Below, in pieces: positions 57,457 to 64,000 of a stretch of DNA of 64,000 nt. Source of the stretch: Actinomycetota bacterium (GTDB lineage Bacteria; Actinomycetota; Thermoleophilia; Gaiellales; Gaiellaceae); the NCBI GenBank assembly GCA_005883355.1, contig VAXG01000035.1:1-64000 (forward strand), read 5' to 3'. The position numbers and the translations under genes were made by a program. The first letter of the stretch is position 1; each line of letters starts with the position of its first letter. The notes below the pieces were generated by a model, which had not been told where the DNA came from, made no database searches, and was given only the letters and a program-made list of their open reading frames with translations.

Positions 57457-58704
57457 TCAGAGAGGATCGAGAATCGCCGGGTACCCGTCAGCGCCGTCGA
57501 ACGGGGTCGGGCGCGAGCCCATGAACAGCGGACGGTCCGCAGCGTTCAGCAGCACCGGCATCATGTCCGGCCCACGCAGTTGGCCGAGGATTCCCTCCGC
57601 GCATGTCGACTCGCCGAACTCGCGGACGCGGTCCGCACGTACGCCCGGACCCGCGACGACGAACGGAACCGGATCGCCCGAATGAATCACGTCCGGAGAC
57701 GCAGGGGTCGCGTGATCGCCGGTCAGGCAAACGACGGCGCGGTCCGCCGGCAAGTCACCGAGTGCCGTGTCGAGCGTCTCGATCATCGCCTGCTTCAGCC
57801 GAGGATCCTTCGTATGCCCCGCGGCATCCGCGCTCTTGACGTGACAGAAGACGAACGTGTCGCCCGCATCGAGCCGCTCCCGTGCGAGCGCGACGCGGCC
57901 GCGCAGATCGGCTGCCGCATCATCCGTCTCGGCCTCCGCCCGCGCATCGAGGCCGACCGCACGCGCAAGCCCACGGAGGAACGCGGAGCTCGCAATGAAG
58001 GTTCCACGCAGCCCGTGCCGCTGCTCGAACGTCGGGACGTCGTGCGGCCTGCCCCACCACTTCAGCGTGATCACGTTGAAGCGCTCGCCTTCGAGCCGTC
58101 GCATCACCTCACGAGTCCACTCTTCGGCCGCACGCGCGGTTCGCTCTGCTTCAGGAGCGAGCGCCTGCGGACGCAACACGGGATGGCGGTCACGGAAGAA
58201 CGCGTCGCTATCGGTTACGCGCTCGTCCGCCCCACCACCCGCAACCCTGAGAACGGCTTCGCCGCGCCACACGTGGACGAGCGAGAAGGTGAGACCGTCG
58301 ATCGTGATGCCGTCGCATGCCTCGACGAGTCGCTCCGCCTCCGCCGCGTCCCGATCCGGATCTGGTCGCCCGGTGAGCCACCAGCCGTCCTCCCGGCGCT
58401 CGGCCGGCCGGAGTGCCGCGTAGGCGAAGACGTGGTCTGGGCTCACCGTCTGCCCGCGGCCGAGTGCCTCGAAGACAGCGCGGCCGGGGAACTCGTCGGA
58501 CCGGTAGCCGAACATCGACCAGTGTGCGACCTCGCTGGAAGGCGCGCGCCCAGGGCCGATCGCGTACAGGACTCCGCAGGAACCCCCGGAGCAGAGGCGG
58601 TCGAGATTTGGCGTCGTAGCGGCCTCGAGCCCGCTGCTTCCACCAAGCGACTCGTGAGCACGGTCGGCAAGCCCGTCCAGCAGGAAGACGACGATCGGAT
58701 GCAT
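57457..58704 (-). CDS. Alkaline-phosphatase-superfamily phosphoglycerate mutase (ApgM-like)
   Basis: 415 residues. Metal and active-site motifs: VVFLLDGLADR (first Asp), GRAPSSEVAHWSMFGY (the Ser and His region of ApgM), FCHVKSADAAGHTKD (metal His/Asp) and CLTGDHATPASPDV (Asp, His). This set belongs to the archaeal-type cofactor-independent phosphoglycerate mutases, which swap 3- and 2-phosphoglycerate. It is shorter than the bacterial GpmI. ATG at 58704, immediately after the nadM stop (TGAATG). The combination with NadM and SelD is not a known pathway, but it is a compact operon. Confidence 0.85.
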   Translation of the reverse strand: MHPIVVFLLDGLADRAHESLGGSSGLEAATTPNLDRLCSGGSCGVLYAIGPGRAPSSEVAHWSMFGYRSDEFPGRAVFEALGRGQTVSPDHVFAYAALRPAERREDGWWLTGRPDPDRDAAEAERLVEACDGITIDGLTFSLVHVWRGEAVLRVAGGGADERVTDSDAFFRDRHPVLRPQALAPEAERTARAAEEWTREVMRRLEGERFNVITLKWWGRPHDVPTFEQRHGLRGTFIASSAFLRGLARAVGLDARAEAETDDAAADLRGRVALARERLDAGDTFVFCHVKSADAAGHTKDPRLKQAMIETLDTALGDLPADRAVVCLTGDHATPASPDVIHSGDPVPFVVAGPGVRADRVREFGESTCAEGILGQLRGPDMMPVLLNAADRPLFMGSRPTPFDGADGYPAILDPL

Positions 58705-59223
58705 TCAGACGGGGACGCGCTCGAGCGACCGGATCACGCGGGCGACGCCAGGCGGCACGAGTGATTCCCAGCCGGCGCCGGAGCGGAGCGCCGCGCGCAC
58801 CTCGGTTCCGGAGATCTCTTTGTCGACGCCCTCGTCGAGCACGACGACCCGATAGCCGGCGTCACGCATCCGCTCGAGCTTCGTGTCGCCCCACTCCGAG
58901 AACAGCCGCAAGTACTGGGTCACGCCTGAGGGCACATACGCGGACCACAGCTCGGGCTCGTTCACCGGAAAGGGAATCACGTGCGCGCGAATTCCCTCAT
59001 CCTCGGCGACAGCCTCGATCATCAGCAGCCGCTCGACGTAGGTGAACGGATTCGATTCGGGCAGGTGGCGGAACGGATCGCTCGGCTCTTCCCTGATGCG
59101 CTGCGGATCGGGATTCGTGATCCCGACGAACACCTCGCCGGACTGGGCGGCCGCTCCGCGCAGGTATTCGAGGTGTCCGTTGTGAAAGGGCTGGAACCGC
59201 CCGTGGATCATTCCCGCGCTCAC
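58705..59223 (-). CDS. NadM-type nicotinamide-nucleotide adenylyltransferase
   Basis: 172 residues. Nucleotidyl-transferase motifs: MIHGRFQPFHNGHLEYL with the HxGH signature (H-N-G-H) and the C-terminal ISGTEVRAALRSG (ISxTxxR). This size and the motif GRFQPFHNGH are those of archaeal NadM, which makes NAD from NMN and ATP; bacterial NadD is different. GRFQPFHxGH proteins also occur in actinobacteria. It precedes ApgM with no gap and follows SelD with a 4-bp overlap, so the three genes are translated together. Confidence 0.82.
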   Translation of the reverse strand: MSAGMIHGRFQPFHNGHLEYLRGAAAQSGEVFVGITNPDPQRIREEPSDPFRHLPESNPFTYVERLLMIEAVAEDEGIRAHVIPFPVNEPELWSAYVPSGVTQYLRLFSEWGDTKLERMRDAGYRVVVLDEGVDKEISGTEVRAALRSGAGWESLVPPGVARVIRSLERVPV

Positions 59224-60257
59224 TCGACGACGACGCCGGCGCCCTCCTCCACGCGACCGATCCTGCGAACGAAGAGCTTGCGCCCCGCGAACTCGGCCTC
59301 GAGGGCGGCGCCCTGTTCTGCGGGCAGGGAGACGAGCAGGCCGCCGGCGGTCTGCGGGTCATAGCCGAGCGCCGCAAGCGTGTCCGAGAGGCCGTTCGTC
59401 GTCACGTGCGCGGCGGCGAAGTCACGGTTGCGTGGATCGCCGCTCGTTCGCACCCCCTGGCGGGCGACGTCGAGAGCTCCATCGATGGCCGGGAACCGCT
59501 CAGACTCGAGGCGGATGCAGACGCCGCTGCGGTCGGCCACCTCGTGGGCATGGCCGAACAGACCGAAACCTGTGACGTCCGTGACGGCGTTCGGCTCGAG
59601 CCTGCGTAGGACCTCGGCCGCGTCCTTGTTCAACGTCCGCATCCACCGGATCGCGCGCTCGAGCTGCATGTCGCCGGCCCGTCCCTTCTTGTAGCCGGTC
59701 ATGATCAAACCGGTCCCGAGCGGCTTCGTCAGGAAGAGCGCGTCGCCCGGCTTCGCGCCGTTCTTCGGCCAGATCCCGTCGGGACGAACCGTGCCGACGA
59801 CGGCGAGCCCGTACTTCGGCTCAGCATCGCGAATGGTGTGACCGCCTGCGAGCAATCCGCCGGCAGCACGCACCTGCGCGTCCGCCGCGGCGAAGATCTC
59901 GGCGAGCATCTCCATCGGCAGCTCCTCGGGGAACGCAGCGATCGAGAGCGCAAGCAACGGAGTGCCGCCCATCGCGAAGACGTCATTGAGCGCATTCGTT
60001 GCTGCGATGGCACCGTAGTCGCCGGGATCGTCGACAACAGGCGGGAAGAAGTCGAGCGTGAAGATGAGCGCGCGCTCGTCGTCCAACCGGTAGACGGCTG
60101 CGTCGTCGGCGGGGGCGAGCCCAACGAGCAGGTCCTCCGCCTCCGCGGGGACGAAGCCCGCGAGCAACTGCTCGAGACGGGCCGCCGAATACTTCGCGGC
60201 GCAGCCGCCGCACGAGGCGAGGTCTGTCAACTTGACGCGCCCGGTGTCGATGTCCAA
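59220..60257 (-). CDS. selD: Selenide, water dikinase (SelD), Cys form
   Basis: 345 residues, TTG start at 60257 with GGGAGGG 5 nt upstream. The active-site motif is ASCGGCAAKYS, where the first Cys replaces selenocysteine and the Lys is the catalytic one. AIRS-type ATP-binding motifs follow: APADDAAVYRL, TLDFFPPVVDDPGDYGAIAA, GGHTIRDAEPKYGLAVVG, and the C-terminal AALGYDPQTAGGLLVSLP. It makes selenophosphate for selenocysteine or selenouridine. No selA, selB, selC or SECIS element was found in the window. First gene of the minus-strand operon. An upstream hairpin lies at 60292-60322. Confidence 0.93.
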   Translation of the reverse strand: MDIDTGRVKLTDLASCGGCAAKYSAARLEQLLAGFVPAEAEDLLVGLAPADDAAVYRLDDERALIFTLDFFPPVVDDPGDYGAIAATNALNDVFAMGGTPLLALSIAAFPEELPMEMLAEIFAAADAQVRAAGGLLAGGHTIRDAEPKYGLAVVGTVRPDGIWPKNGAKPGDALFLTKPLGTGLIMTGYKKGRAGDMQLERAIRWMRTLNKDAAEVLRRLEPNAVTDVTGFGLFGHAHEVADRSGVCIRLESERFPAIDGALDVARQGVRTSGDPRNRDFAAAHVTTNGLSDTLAALGYDPQTAGGLLVSLPAEQGAALEAEFAGRKLFVRRIGRVEEGAGVVVE

Positions 60258-60291
60258 AACAGCCCTCCCGAGGGTTGAACCGCAAAATGTA

Positions 60292-60322
60292 GGGGTCTGT
60301 GGGCCTTTCGTCTACAGACTCC
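60292..60322 (-). promoter_or_regulatory. Hairpin in the selD leader
   Basis: GGGGTCTGT (60292-60300) and ACAGACTCC (60314-60322) form a 9-bp stem with one G-T pair. It lies about 35 bp upstream of the selD start. Could be a leader hairpin. No tRNA-Sec fold is present. Confidence 0.35.
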
Positions 60323-60384
60323 GCTCGGTTCACCGTTGTTACGACGTGGTGACCGGTTCTATTCCCGCCTGCCAGGGGGAAAAG

Positions 60385-60416
60385 GCCACGGAGGAACCAG
60401 GCGGTTCCCCCGTGGC
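60385..60416 (+). repeat. GGAACC-GGTTCC palindrome, copy near selD
   Basis: GCCACGGAGGAACC (60385-60398), AGGC loop, GGTTCCCCCGTGGC (60403-60416): 13 of 14 bp pair. Same core as the copies at 39598 and 43505. It lies in the gap between selD and the SDR gene. Confidence 0.65.
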
Positions 60417-60428
60417 TTTCAGGGGAGA

Positions 60429-60450
60429 GGAGGAGCCTTTCGGTTCCCCC
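60429..60450 (+). repeat. Second GGAGCC-GGTTCC palindrome near selD
   Basis: GGAGGAGCC (60429-60437), TTTC loop, GGTTCCCCC (60442-60450). One G-T pair and one mismatch. A diverged copy of the same family, 12 bp after the previous one, so a two-hairpin array. Confidence 0.55.
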
Positions 60451-60506
60451 GCGCTCCAATTCTGCAGGGCGGGCGTCGAACCTTCCCGAGTTGAGAGGAT
60501 GGCTCG

Positions 60507-61211
60507 ATGGAACGGGCAGCGCTCGTCACAGGGGGTTCCTCGGGTATCGGCTTCGCGATCGCAAGCATGTTGCGCGAGAACGGCTTCGCCCTGACGCTCG
60601 CCGCCAGGACCCGGACGAAGGTCGAAGCTGCGGCCGAGACGCTCGACGCATATGCCGTCACGGCTGACGTTGCGAACGCGGATGACTGCCGGCGCCTGGT
60701 CGAGGAGCATCGCGCACGGCACAGGCGGCTCGACCTGCTCGTGAACTCCGCCGGCGTAGGGATCGCAGGGCCGATCGACGAGCTCGAAACGAAGCACATC
60801 GACTTGCAGTTGAACGTCAACCTGCGCGGAACGCTGCTTGTGACTGCTGCGGCGCTACCGATGTTGCGCGAGAGCCACGGACTGATCGTGAACCTCGCCT
60901 CGATTGCGGGGACGGCCCCATCCCACCAGCTGCCCGTCTACGGCGCGACGAAGGCGGCGGTGATCAACTTCACGAGCGCCCTCAACAAGGGAGAGGAGAA
61001 GCACGGTGTGCGCGCGACCGCGCTGAGCCCCGGCTTCGTGGACACGCCGATGACGTCGTGGGCTCCGGTCCCGCCCGAGCAGATGATCCGTCCGGAAGAC
61101 TGTGCCGAAGTCGTCCGTGCCCTGCTGAATCTGAGCCCTTACGCACGGCTCCCGCACGTCGTGATCGAGCGTGTCAGCGTCGAAGGCTCCGTCTTCGGCG
61201 CAGGCGCTTAG
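60507..61211 (+). CDS. Short-chain dehydrogenase/reductase
   Basis: 234 residues, classical SDR. Cofactor motif TGGSSGIGFAIASMLRENG; NNAG-equivalent LVNSAGVGIAGPI; catalytic Ser in NLASIAGTAPSHQ and the YxxxK pair in LPVYGATKAAVINFTSAL. It oxidises or reduces a hydroxyl with NAD(P); the substrate is not known. ATG at 60507 with a weak ribosome site (GAGAGGA). It stands alone between the palindrome array and the minus-strand HTH block. Confidence 0.9.
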   Translation: MERAALVTGGSSGIGFAIASMLRENGFALTLAARTRTKVEAAAETLDAYAVTADVANADDCRRLVEEHRARHRRLDLLVNSAGVGIAGPIDELETKHIDLQLNVNLRGTLLVTAAALPMLRESHGLIVNLASIAGTAPSHQLPVYGATKAAVINFTSALNKGEEKHGVRATALSPGFVDTPMTSWAPVPPEQMIRPEDCAEVVRALLNLSPYARLPHVVIERVSVEGSVFGAGA

Positions 61212-61229
61212 CGTGGCGGCTCGAAATCC

Positions 61230-61331
61230 CTAGAGCCCCCCTGCAGTGCGAATGATCTTCCAGAGCAGGTAGAGCCCGAGCACGAACGCGCAGCAGAAGC
61301 CGCCGAAGGCGAGCCAGCGAAGATCGTGCAC
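61230..61331 (-). CDS. 33-residue single-helix membrane peptide
   Basis: MHDLRWLAFGGFCCAFVLGL then YLLWKIIRTAGGL, with GTG start at 61331: one hydrophobic helix flanked by a charged start (HDLR) and a basic end (KIIR). No good Shine-Dalgarno is seen. The open frame continues upstream without an ATG, GTG or TTG. It follows the HTH gene on the same strand by 43 bp and could be in its transcript. Weak evidence, but the helix pattern is clear and distinct from the surrounding sequence. Confidence 0.4.
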   Translation of the reverse strand: MHDLRWLAFGGFCCAFVLGLYLLWKIIRTAGGL

Positions 61332-61374
61332 GCGCGCCAGGAGAGCGGACGAGACGAGCAGTATCTCCGGAGCT

Positions 61375-61581
61375 CTAGGCTTGGAAACGCGTTGGCTTCA
61401 CGCGTTGCCGCGCGAGGTAGTGGTCGACCGCCTCTCGATGAACGCGGAGGACACGGCCGACACGCACCGCATCCAGTCTGCCGCCGTGAATCAAGCGCCG
61501 GATCGTTTCCGGGTGCACGCCGAGCTGGTCCGCAACCTCGCGAACGCTGACGAGCCCAGGGTCTCCGTCTCTAGACGACAC
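61375..61581 (-). CDS. Small excisionase-like helix-turn-helix protein
   Basis: 68 residues from GTG 61581, the start that fits the fold. GLVSVREVADQLGVHPETIRRLIHGGRLDAVRVGRVLRVHREAV (cited in parts: VREVADQLGVHPETIRRLI and GRLDAVRVGRVLRV) is a MerR-like HTH_17 domain as in excisionases and small transcription factors. No integrase or phage gene is near, so it is more likely a regulator. The region upstream (61582-61759) shows no gene and may hold its promoter. Confidence 0.75.
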   Translation of the reverse strand: MSSRDGDPGLVSVREVADQLGVHPETIRRLIHGGRLDAVRVGRVLRVHREAVDHYLARQRVKPTRFQA

Positions 61582-61759
61582 CGTCCACTGCGAAGACTCG
61601 CACGTTCTTCGATCACGCGCATTCGCCAGGCGAACATCGGACCGCCTCGAGCGACCCGGTGATGGGCGCGCCTCGCTCCGAACGGCTCCTCGTGGAGCCA
61701 CAGCCTGCCGCCCGCGCAATCAGCGCAAAGGCGACGAGCAAAGCGCGCGCACACTCACT

Positions 61760-61873
61760 CTAGATCTCTGCGCCGTCGTGCGGCCCGTCAGGCAAGAAAG
61801 CGAGCGCAGGCAGCAGGGCGGTCACGATGAGGATCGCGAAGACCGCGAAATAGATGATGCGAGCTTTGGACAC
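61760..61873 (-). CDS. 37-residue exported peptide downstream of the XRE-TPR regulator
   Basis: GTG start at 61873; product MSKARIIYFAVFAILIVTAL then LPALAFLPDGPHDGAEI. It has a basic start, a 17-residue hydrophobic core and an Ala-x-Ala site before a polar tail (FLPDGPHDGAEI), as in a signal-peptide-containing pro-peptide. The ribosome site AAAGGAGGTGA (61879-61889) is an exact complement of the 16S 3' end, 5 nt from the start, and lies in a small hairpin CTCCT-TTCG-AGGAG. It starts 28 bp after the regulator stop on the same strand. In RRNPP systems the pro-peptide gene sits just here. The role as a signal peptide is inference. Confidence 0.6.
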   Translation of the reverse strand: MSKARIIYFAVFAILIVTALLPALAFLPDGPHDGAEI

Positions 61874-61901
61874 GGTGGTCACCTCCTTTCGAGGAGTGGC
61901 T

Positions 61902-63254
61902 TTAGAAGCGGACGTCTTGCAGGGCGTCGGCGGCCTGGCGATAGAGCCGGGCAGCAGCCCGATCGTCGCCGCGCCGGGCGGCGAGGTCGCCCTGAGCGAC
62001 CCAGGCCGATGCGCGATGACTTCCGGAAGAAAGCTGGTCGTAGGCACGCTCGCCGGCCTGGAGCGCCTCATCCGCCTCGTCGAGGCGGCCCTGCTCGAGC
62101 AACGCCCGGCCCAGGACGAGCTGGGCGTTGCCGATTTCGGCGGTCTCGTCGACACGGTCGCCGAGCAGCTCGAGCGCGTACCGCGCCTGCTCCTCGGCCC
62201 GCGTGCTGTCGCCGGTGCGCAGGTGGACCTGGGCGATGCCGTTGACTGCGTGCGCGGCCTCCGCGTCGTTCCCGACTTCGAGGGCGATGCCGACTGCGTC
62301 CTTGAGGAAGTCGACGGCTTCCTCGGGATGGCCCAGGAGGAAGTTGATCCCGCCGAGGTTGTTCAGTAGCCGGCCGAGATTCGAACGATCCGAAAGTTCC
62401 TCGTAGACGGCCTTGGCGCGCTCGGCGTAGGAACGCGCGAGGACCCAGTGGCCCTCGCGGTCGGCGATGATCGACGCCTGGAAGTAGACGTCGGCGGCCG
62501 TGCGCTTGTCGTTGAGGCCTTCGGCCAGCTCGAGTGCGCGTTCGACGTCCTCGCGCGCAGCCTCGAGGTCGCGTCGCCGCCGATAACAGCGCGAGCGCCA
62601 CGCAAGGATGTTGGAGCGCAGCTGGTCGGACGGAATCTCCGAGCGCTCGGCCACCTTGAGTGCCTCGTCGAAGAGCCCGATAGACGTCTGGATGCTGTTG
62701 AGCTTGTAGCGAGCGACGCCGAGCCGGAAGAGCACGTCGGCGCGTTCGATATCCGAGAAGGATGTGCCCTCGCTGAGGACGCGTGCGCGCTCGAGCAACG
62801 CAATCGCCTCGCGAACGTCGCCGGCTCGCATCCGTACCGTGGCTTCACCGGACAGCGCACGCGACTCGAGCTCCGGCATGCCCGTCGCCAGAACCGCAGG
62901 GCGGACGCGCTCGAACTCCTCGAGGGCTTCTTCGTTCCGACGCGCTTCCAGCAGTGCCTCCGCGCGCGCAAGAGCTGCATCGACACGTCCGCGCTCGTCG
63001 GCCGAGACACCGTTGGCCAGGAAGCCCGAGTCCACGCCGAGCCGCTCGGCGATCCAGTCGATCGTCTCGCGGGTCGGGCGGGTCTTGCCGCGCTCGATCT
63101 GACTCACGTACTCCTTCGAGAACCTGTTGCCCGCCAGATCCGTCTGAGTCATCCCGGCGGCAACGCGGAGGTGACGCAGGCGCTCGCCGAGTCTCAGCCC
63201 GGCTTGCGCGGCGGAGGCCCGCTGTTGCTGACGGATGGCGGTCGGGTCAGACAC
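61902..63254 (-). CDS. XRE-family regulator with TPR domain, candidate peptide receptor
   Basis: 450 residues. The XRE helix-turn-helix (GERLRHLRVAAGMTQTDLAG and KEYVSQIERGKTRPTRETI) is at about 22-75. From about 100 the protein is a stack of TPR units (ALARAEALLEARRNEEALEEF, LFRLGVARYKLNSIQTSIGLF, NNLGGINFLLGHPEEAVDFL, AVNGIAQVHLRTGDSTRAEEQA). HTH plus five or more TPRs is the layout of the peptide receptors PlcR, NprR, Rgg and PrgX and of actinobacterial homologues. ATG at 63254. Downstream is an exported-peptide gene; upstream are three ACTTGAC repeats and a divergent promoter. Compare 35993-37330, the same type. Confidence 0.85.
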   Translation of the reverse strand: MSDPTAIRQQQRASAAQAGLRLGERLRHLRVAAGMTQTDLAGNRFSKEYVSQIERGKTRPTRETIDWIAERLGVDSGFLANGVSADERGRVDAALARAEALLEARRNEEALEEFERVRPAVLATGMPELESRALSGEATVRMRAGDVREAIALLERARVLSEGTSFSDIERADVLFRLGVARYKLNSIQTSIGLFDEALKVAERSEIPSDQLRSNILAWRSRCYRRRRDLEAAREDVERALELAEGLNDKRTAADVYFQASIIADREGHWVLARSYAERAKAVYEELSDRSNLGRLLNNLGGINFLLGHPEEAVDFLKDAVGIALEVGNDAEAAHAVNGIAQVHLRTGDSTRAEEQARYALELLGDRVDETAEIGNAQLVLGRALLEQGRLDEADEALQAGERAYDQLSSGSHRASAWVAQGDLAARRGDDRAAARLYRQAADALQDVRF

Positions 63255-63341
63255 TCAAGCGGTAGTAGACGACATGCTTCACCCAACGTCAACCTGTCCT
63301 TTTCAGCATCCCCCGAAAAGGTCATGTTTGGGCGGTAAACC

Positions 63342-63386
63342 GGTCAAGTAAGCCTAATACAAATCACTTGACCGAGCTACTTGACA
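63342..63386. promoter_or_regulatory. Three ACTTGAC motifs upstream of the XRE-TPR regulator
   Basis: GGTCAAGT (63342-63349, inverted), ACTTGACC (63366-63373) and ACTTGACA (63379-63386). The first two form a perfect 8-bp inverted repeat with a 16-bp A+T-rich spacer; the third is a direct repeat 13 bp after the second and overlaps the -35 of the divergent promoter. This looks like an operator for an HTH dimer, most likely the adjacent regulator. Confidence 0.55.
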
Positions 63387-63409
63387 TGCCCCCGGAAGGC
63401 TCCTAGAGT
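63381..63409 (+). promoter_or_regulatory. Near-consensus sigma-70 promoter
   Basis: TTGACA (63381-63386), a 17-bp spacer and TAGAGT (63404-63409). It is the best housekeeping-type promoter seen in the window. It points away from the XRE-TPR gene into the small ORF and terminator region, and its -35 overlaps an ACTTGACA motif. Confidence 0.6.
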
Positions 63410-63467
63410 GAGCCCATCTTGCATCCGACCCAGACGCCAGGGTCGGCTGCAGGAGGCGCTTCACCAG

Positions 63468-63545
63468 GTGGGATCCGAAAAGGGCGTGGCTGGGCCGCAG
63501 AGCCAAGTCCAGGGGAGACCGCCACACCAGGGCGGAGTCGCCTAA
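63468..63545 (+). CDS. 25-residue ORF or small RNA between promoter and terminator
   Basis: GTG 63468 opens a 25-codon frame (MGSEKGVAGPQSQVQGRPPH then QGGVA). An AGGAGG box lies 11 nt upstream, a bit too far. A 7-bp hairpin CCGACCC/GGGTCGG (63425-63446) sits in the leader, and a terminator follows 8 bp after the stop. So the strand carries a transcript of about 165 nt from the promoter at 63381. It may be a small peptide gene, or a small RNA whose function needs the hairpins. Divergent from the XRE-TPR gene, so both could be under the same operator. Confidence 0.4.
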   Translation: MGSEKGVAGPQSQVQGRPPHQGGVA

Positions 63546-63553
63546 CAGGAATC

Positions 63554-63579
63554 GACCCCCGGAGCCGCAGCCGGGGGTC
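63554..63579 (+). terminator. Intrinsic terminator of the small transcript
   Basis: GACCCCCGG (63554-63562) and CCGGGGGTC (63571-63579), loop AGCCGCAG, followed by TTCCTCATTTC. A 9-bp G+C-rich stem then a T-rich tail is a canonical rho-independent terminator. It lies between the small ORF and the MFS gene on the other strand. Confidence 0.8.
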
Positions 63580-63602
63580 TTCCTCATTTCGGGCGCGTTT
63601 CG

Positions 63603-64000
63603 CTAAGCCCCGACGGCAGGTTCCGCCGTGGCCTCGGGGCGGACCTGGCGGACCGTTCCGACCGAGATGATCGCGCCCAGGAGGACGAGCGCGGCGCCGA
63701 CGTGGACTGCTCGGTGATAGCCGCCGACGAACTCGATCCGCCACAGCGGATTCGTCTGCGGGACGCTCACGCGCGTGGCGACGAGGGCGCCCATGATCGC
63801 GATCCCGAGCGAGCCGCCGACCTGGCGCATGCTGTTGATGACGGCGGAGCCCACGCCCGCCTTCGCCACCGGGACCGCGCCCATCGCCGCAGCCGTCGTC
63901 GGAGCCATCGTCGTGGCCAGCCCGAAGCCGCCGACGAGCAGGCCGGGAAGGATGTTCCAGAAGGACGAGTTGGCGTCGAGCGTCCCGAAGAGGATCAGTG
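63603..64000 (-). CDS. MFS transporter, C-terminal part (gene runs off the window)
   Basis: About 130 residues of the C-terminus are present; the gene continues past 64000. It has two or three hydrophobic helices: FWNILPGLLVGGFGLATTMAP, LGIAIMGALVATRV and VHVGAALVLLGAIISVG. The motif SAVINSMRQVGGSLGIAIMGA resembles helix 13 of DHA2 exporters (14-helix group), where N-x-x-R-Q-x-G-G-S-x-G is conserved. Likely a drug or metabolite exporter. Stop TAG at 63603. It is convergent with the small transcript, separated by its terminator. Confidence 0.85.
   Translation of the reverse strand, partial: LILFGTLDANSSFWNILPGLLVGGFGLATTMAPTTAAAMGAVPVAKAGVGSAVINSMRQVGGSLGIAIMGALVATRVSVPQTNPLWRIEFVGGYHRAVHVGAALVLLGAIISVGTVRQVRPEATAEPAVGA

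Noticed and set aside
59220-60257. SelD as a selenoprotein
   Set aside because: The active-site codon is TGC (Cys), not TGA; no SECIS-like hairpin is needed.
60258-60506. tRNA-Sec (selC) next to selD
   Set aside because: T-loop-like GGTTC stretches occur, but no acceptor, anticodon (TCA) or long variable arm can be folded from the surrounding sequence.
61375-61581. Phage excisionase with an integrated element
   Set aside because: The HTH resembles excisionases, but no integrase, attachment repeats or phage genes lie nearby.
61582-61759. Gene in the gap between the HTH gene and the exported peptide
   Set aside because: Frames here are short, Arg/Ser-rich and lack ribosome sites; it is treated as promoter or spacer sequence.

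Overview
The window is a G+C-rich chromosomal segment with GTG and TTG starts, many 4-bp ATGA/GTGA/TTGA overlaps, a SigB/SigF-type sigma factor, XRE-TPR regulators, a DipZ-like CcdA-thioredoxin and a fused gamma-alpha 2-oxoacid:ferredoxin oxidoreductase. This fits a soil or aquatic actinobacterium, most likely Thermoleophilia (Gaiellales or Solirubrobacterales). That placement is inferred from gene content only; there is no rRNA or tRNA gene in the window.

Layout. 1-2.6 kb: the end of a sugar ABC permease and a frameshifted GH38 alpha-mannosidase. 2.6-14.2 kb: a surface/exported-protein block. It holds a protein with repeated Ig-like units, Pro-rich membrane-anchored proteins, and two long Q/N/S/A-rich repeat proteins resembling functional-amyloid (curlin-like) subunits. 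A LuxR regulator whose receiver has lost its phosphorylation residues lies divergent to them, followed by a sigma factor and a membrane-tethered ribbon-helix-helix protein. 14.2-26.8 kb: a CbxX-type AAA ATPase, a MarR-MFS pair with a palindromic operator, a sulfatase, a methyltransferase, a DHA2 exporter, GNAT, SIMPL, a secreted clan-A glycosidase, and gene remnants. 26.8-35.9 kb: korB and korA separated by unrelated genes, VOC proteins, an MFS-MarR fusion and an O-antigen-ligase-like protein. 36-42 kb: an XRE-TPR regulator, an AlkA-like glycosylase and a macro-domain protein in one overlapping operon, then proC and pgl with a duplicated junction. 42-50.6 kb: thiolase, FadB-like protein, a DEAH helicase and DipZ. 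50.6-55.6 kb: a two-component system, an exported LolA-like protein and an ABC-2 transporter. 55.6-60.3 kb: a minus-strand operon of PAC2, CtaA, ApgM, NadM and SelD. 60.5-64 kb: SDR, an excisionase-like HTH protein, and an XRE-TPR regulator followed by a 37-residue exported-peptide gene, with a divergent promoter, small ORF and terminator.

The two most interesting systems are (1) the putative actinobacterial curli-like amyloid locus at 6.4-11.6 kb, whose atypical LuxR regulator recalls CsgD, and (2) the XRE-TPR receptor plus pro-peptide pair at 61.8-63.5 kb, which has the gene order of RRNPP peptide quorum sensing. In addition, several families of short perfect palindromes (REP-like) are scattered through gene ends and have altered the C-termini of neighbouring genes.
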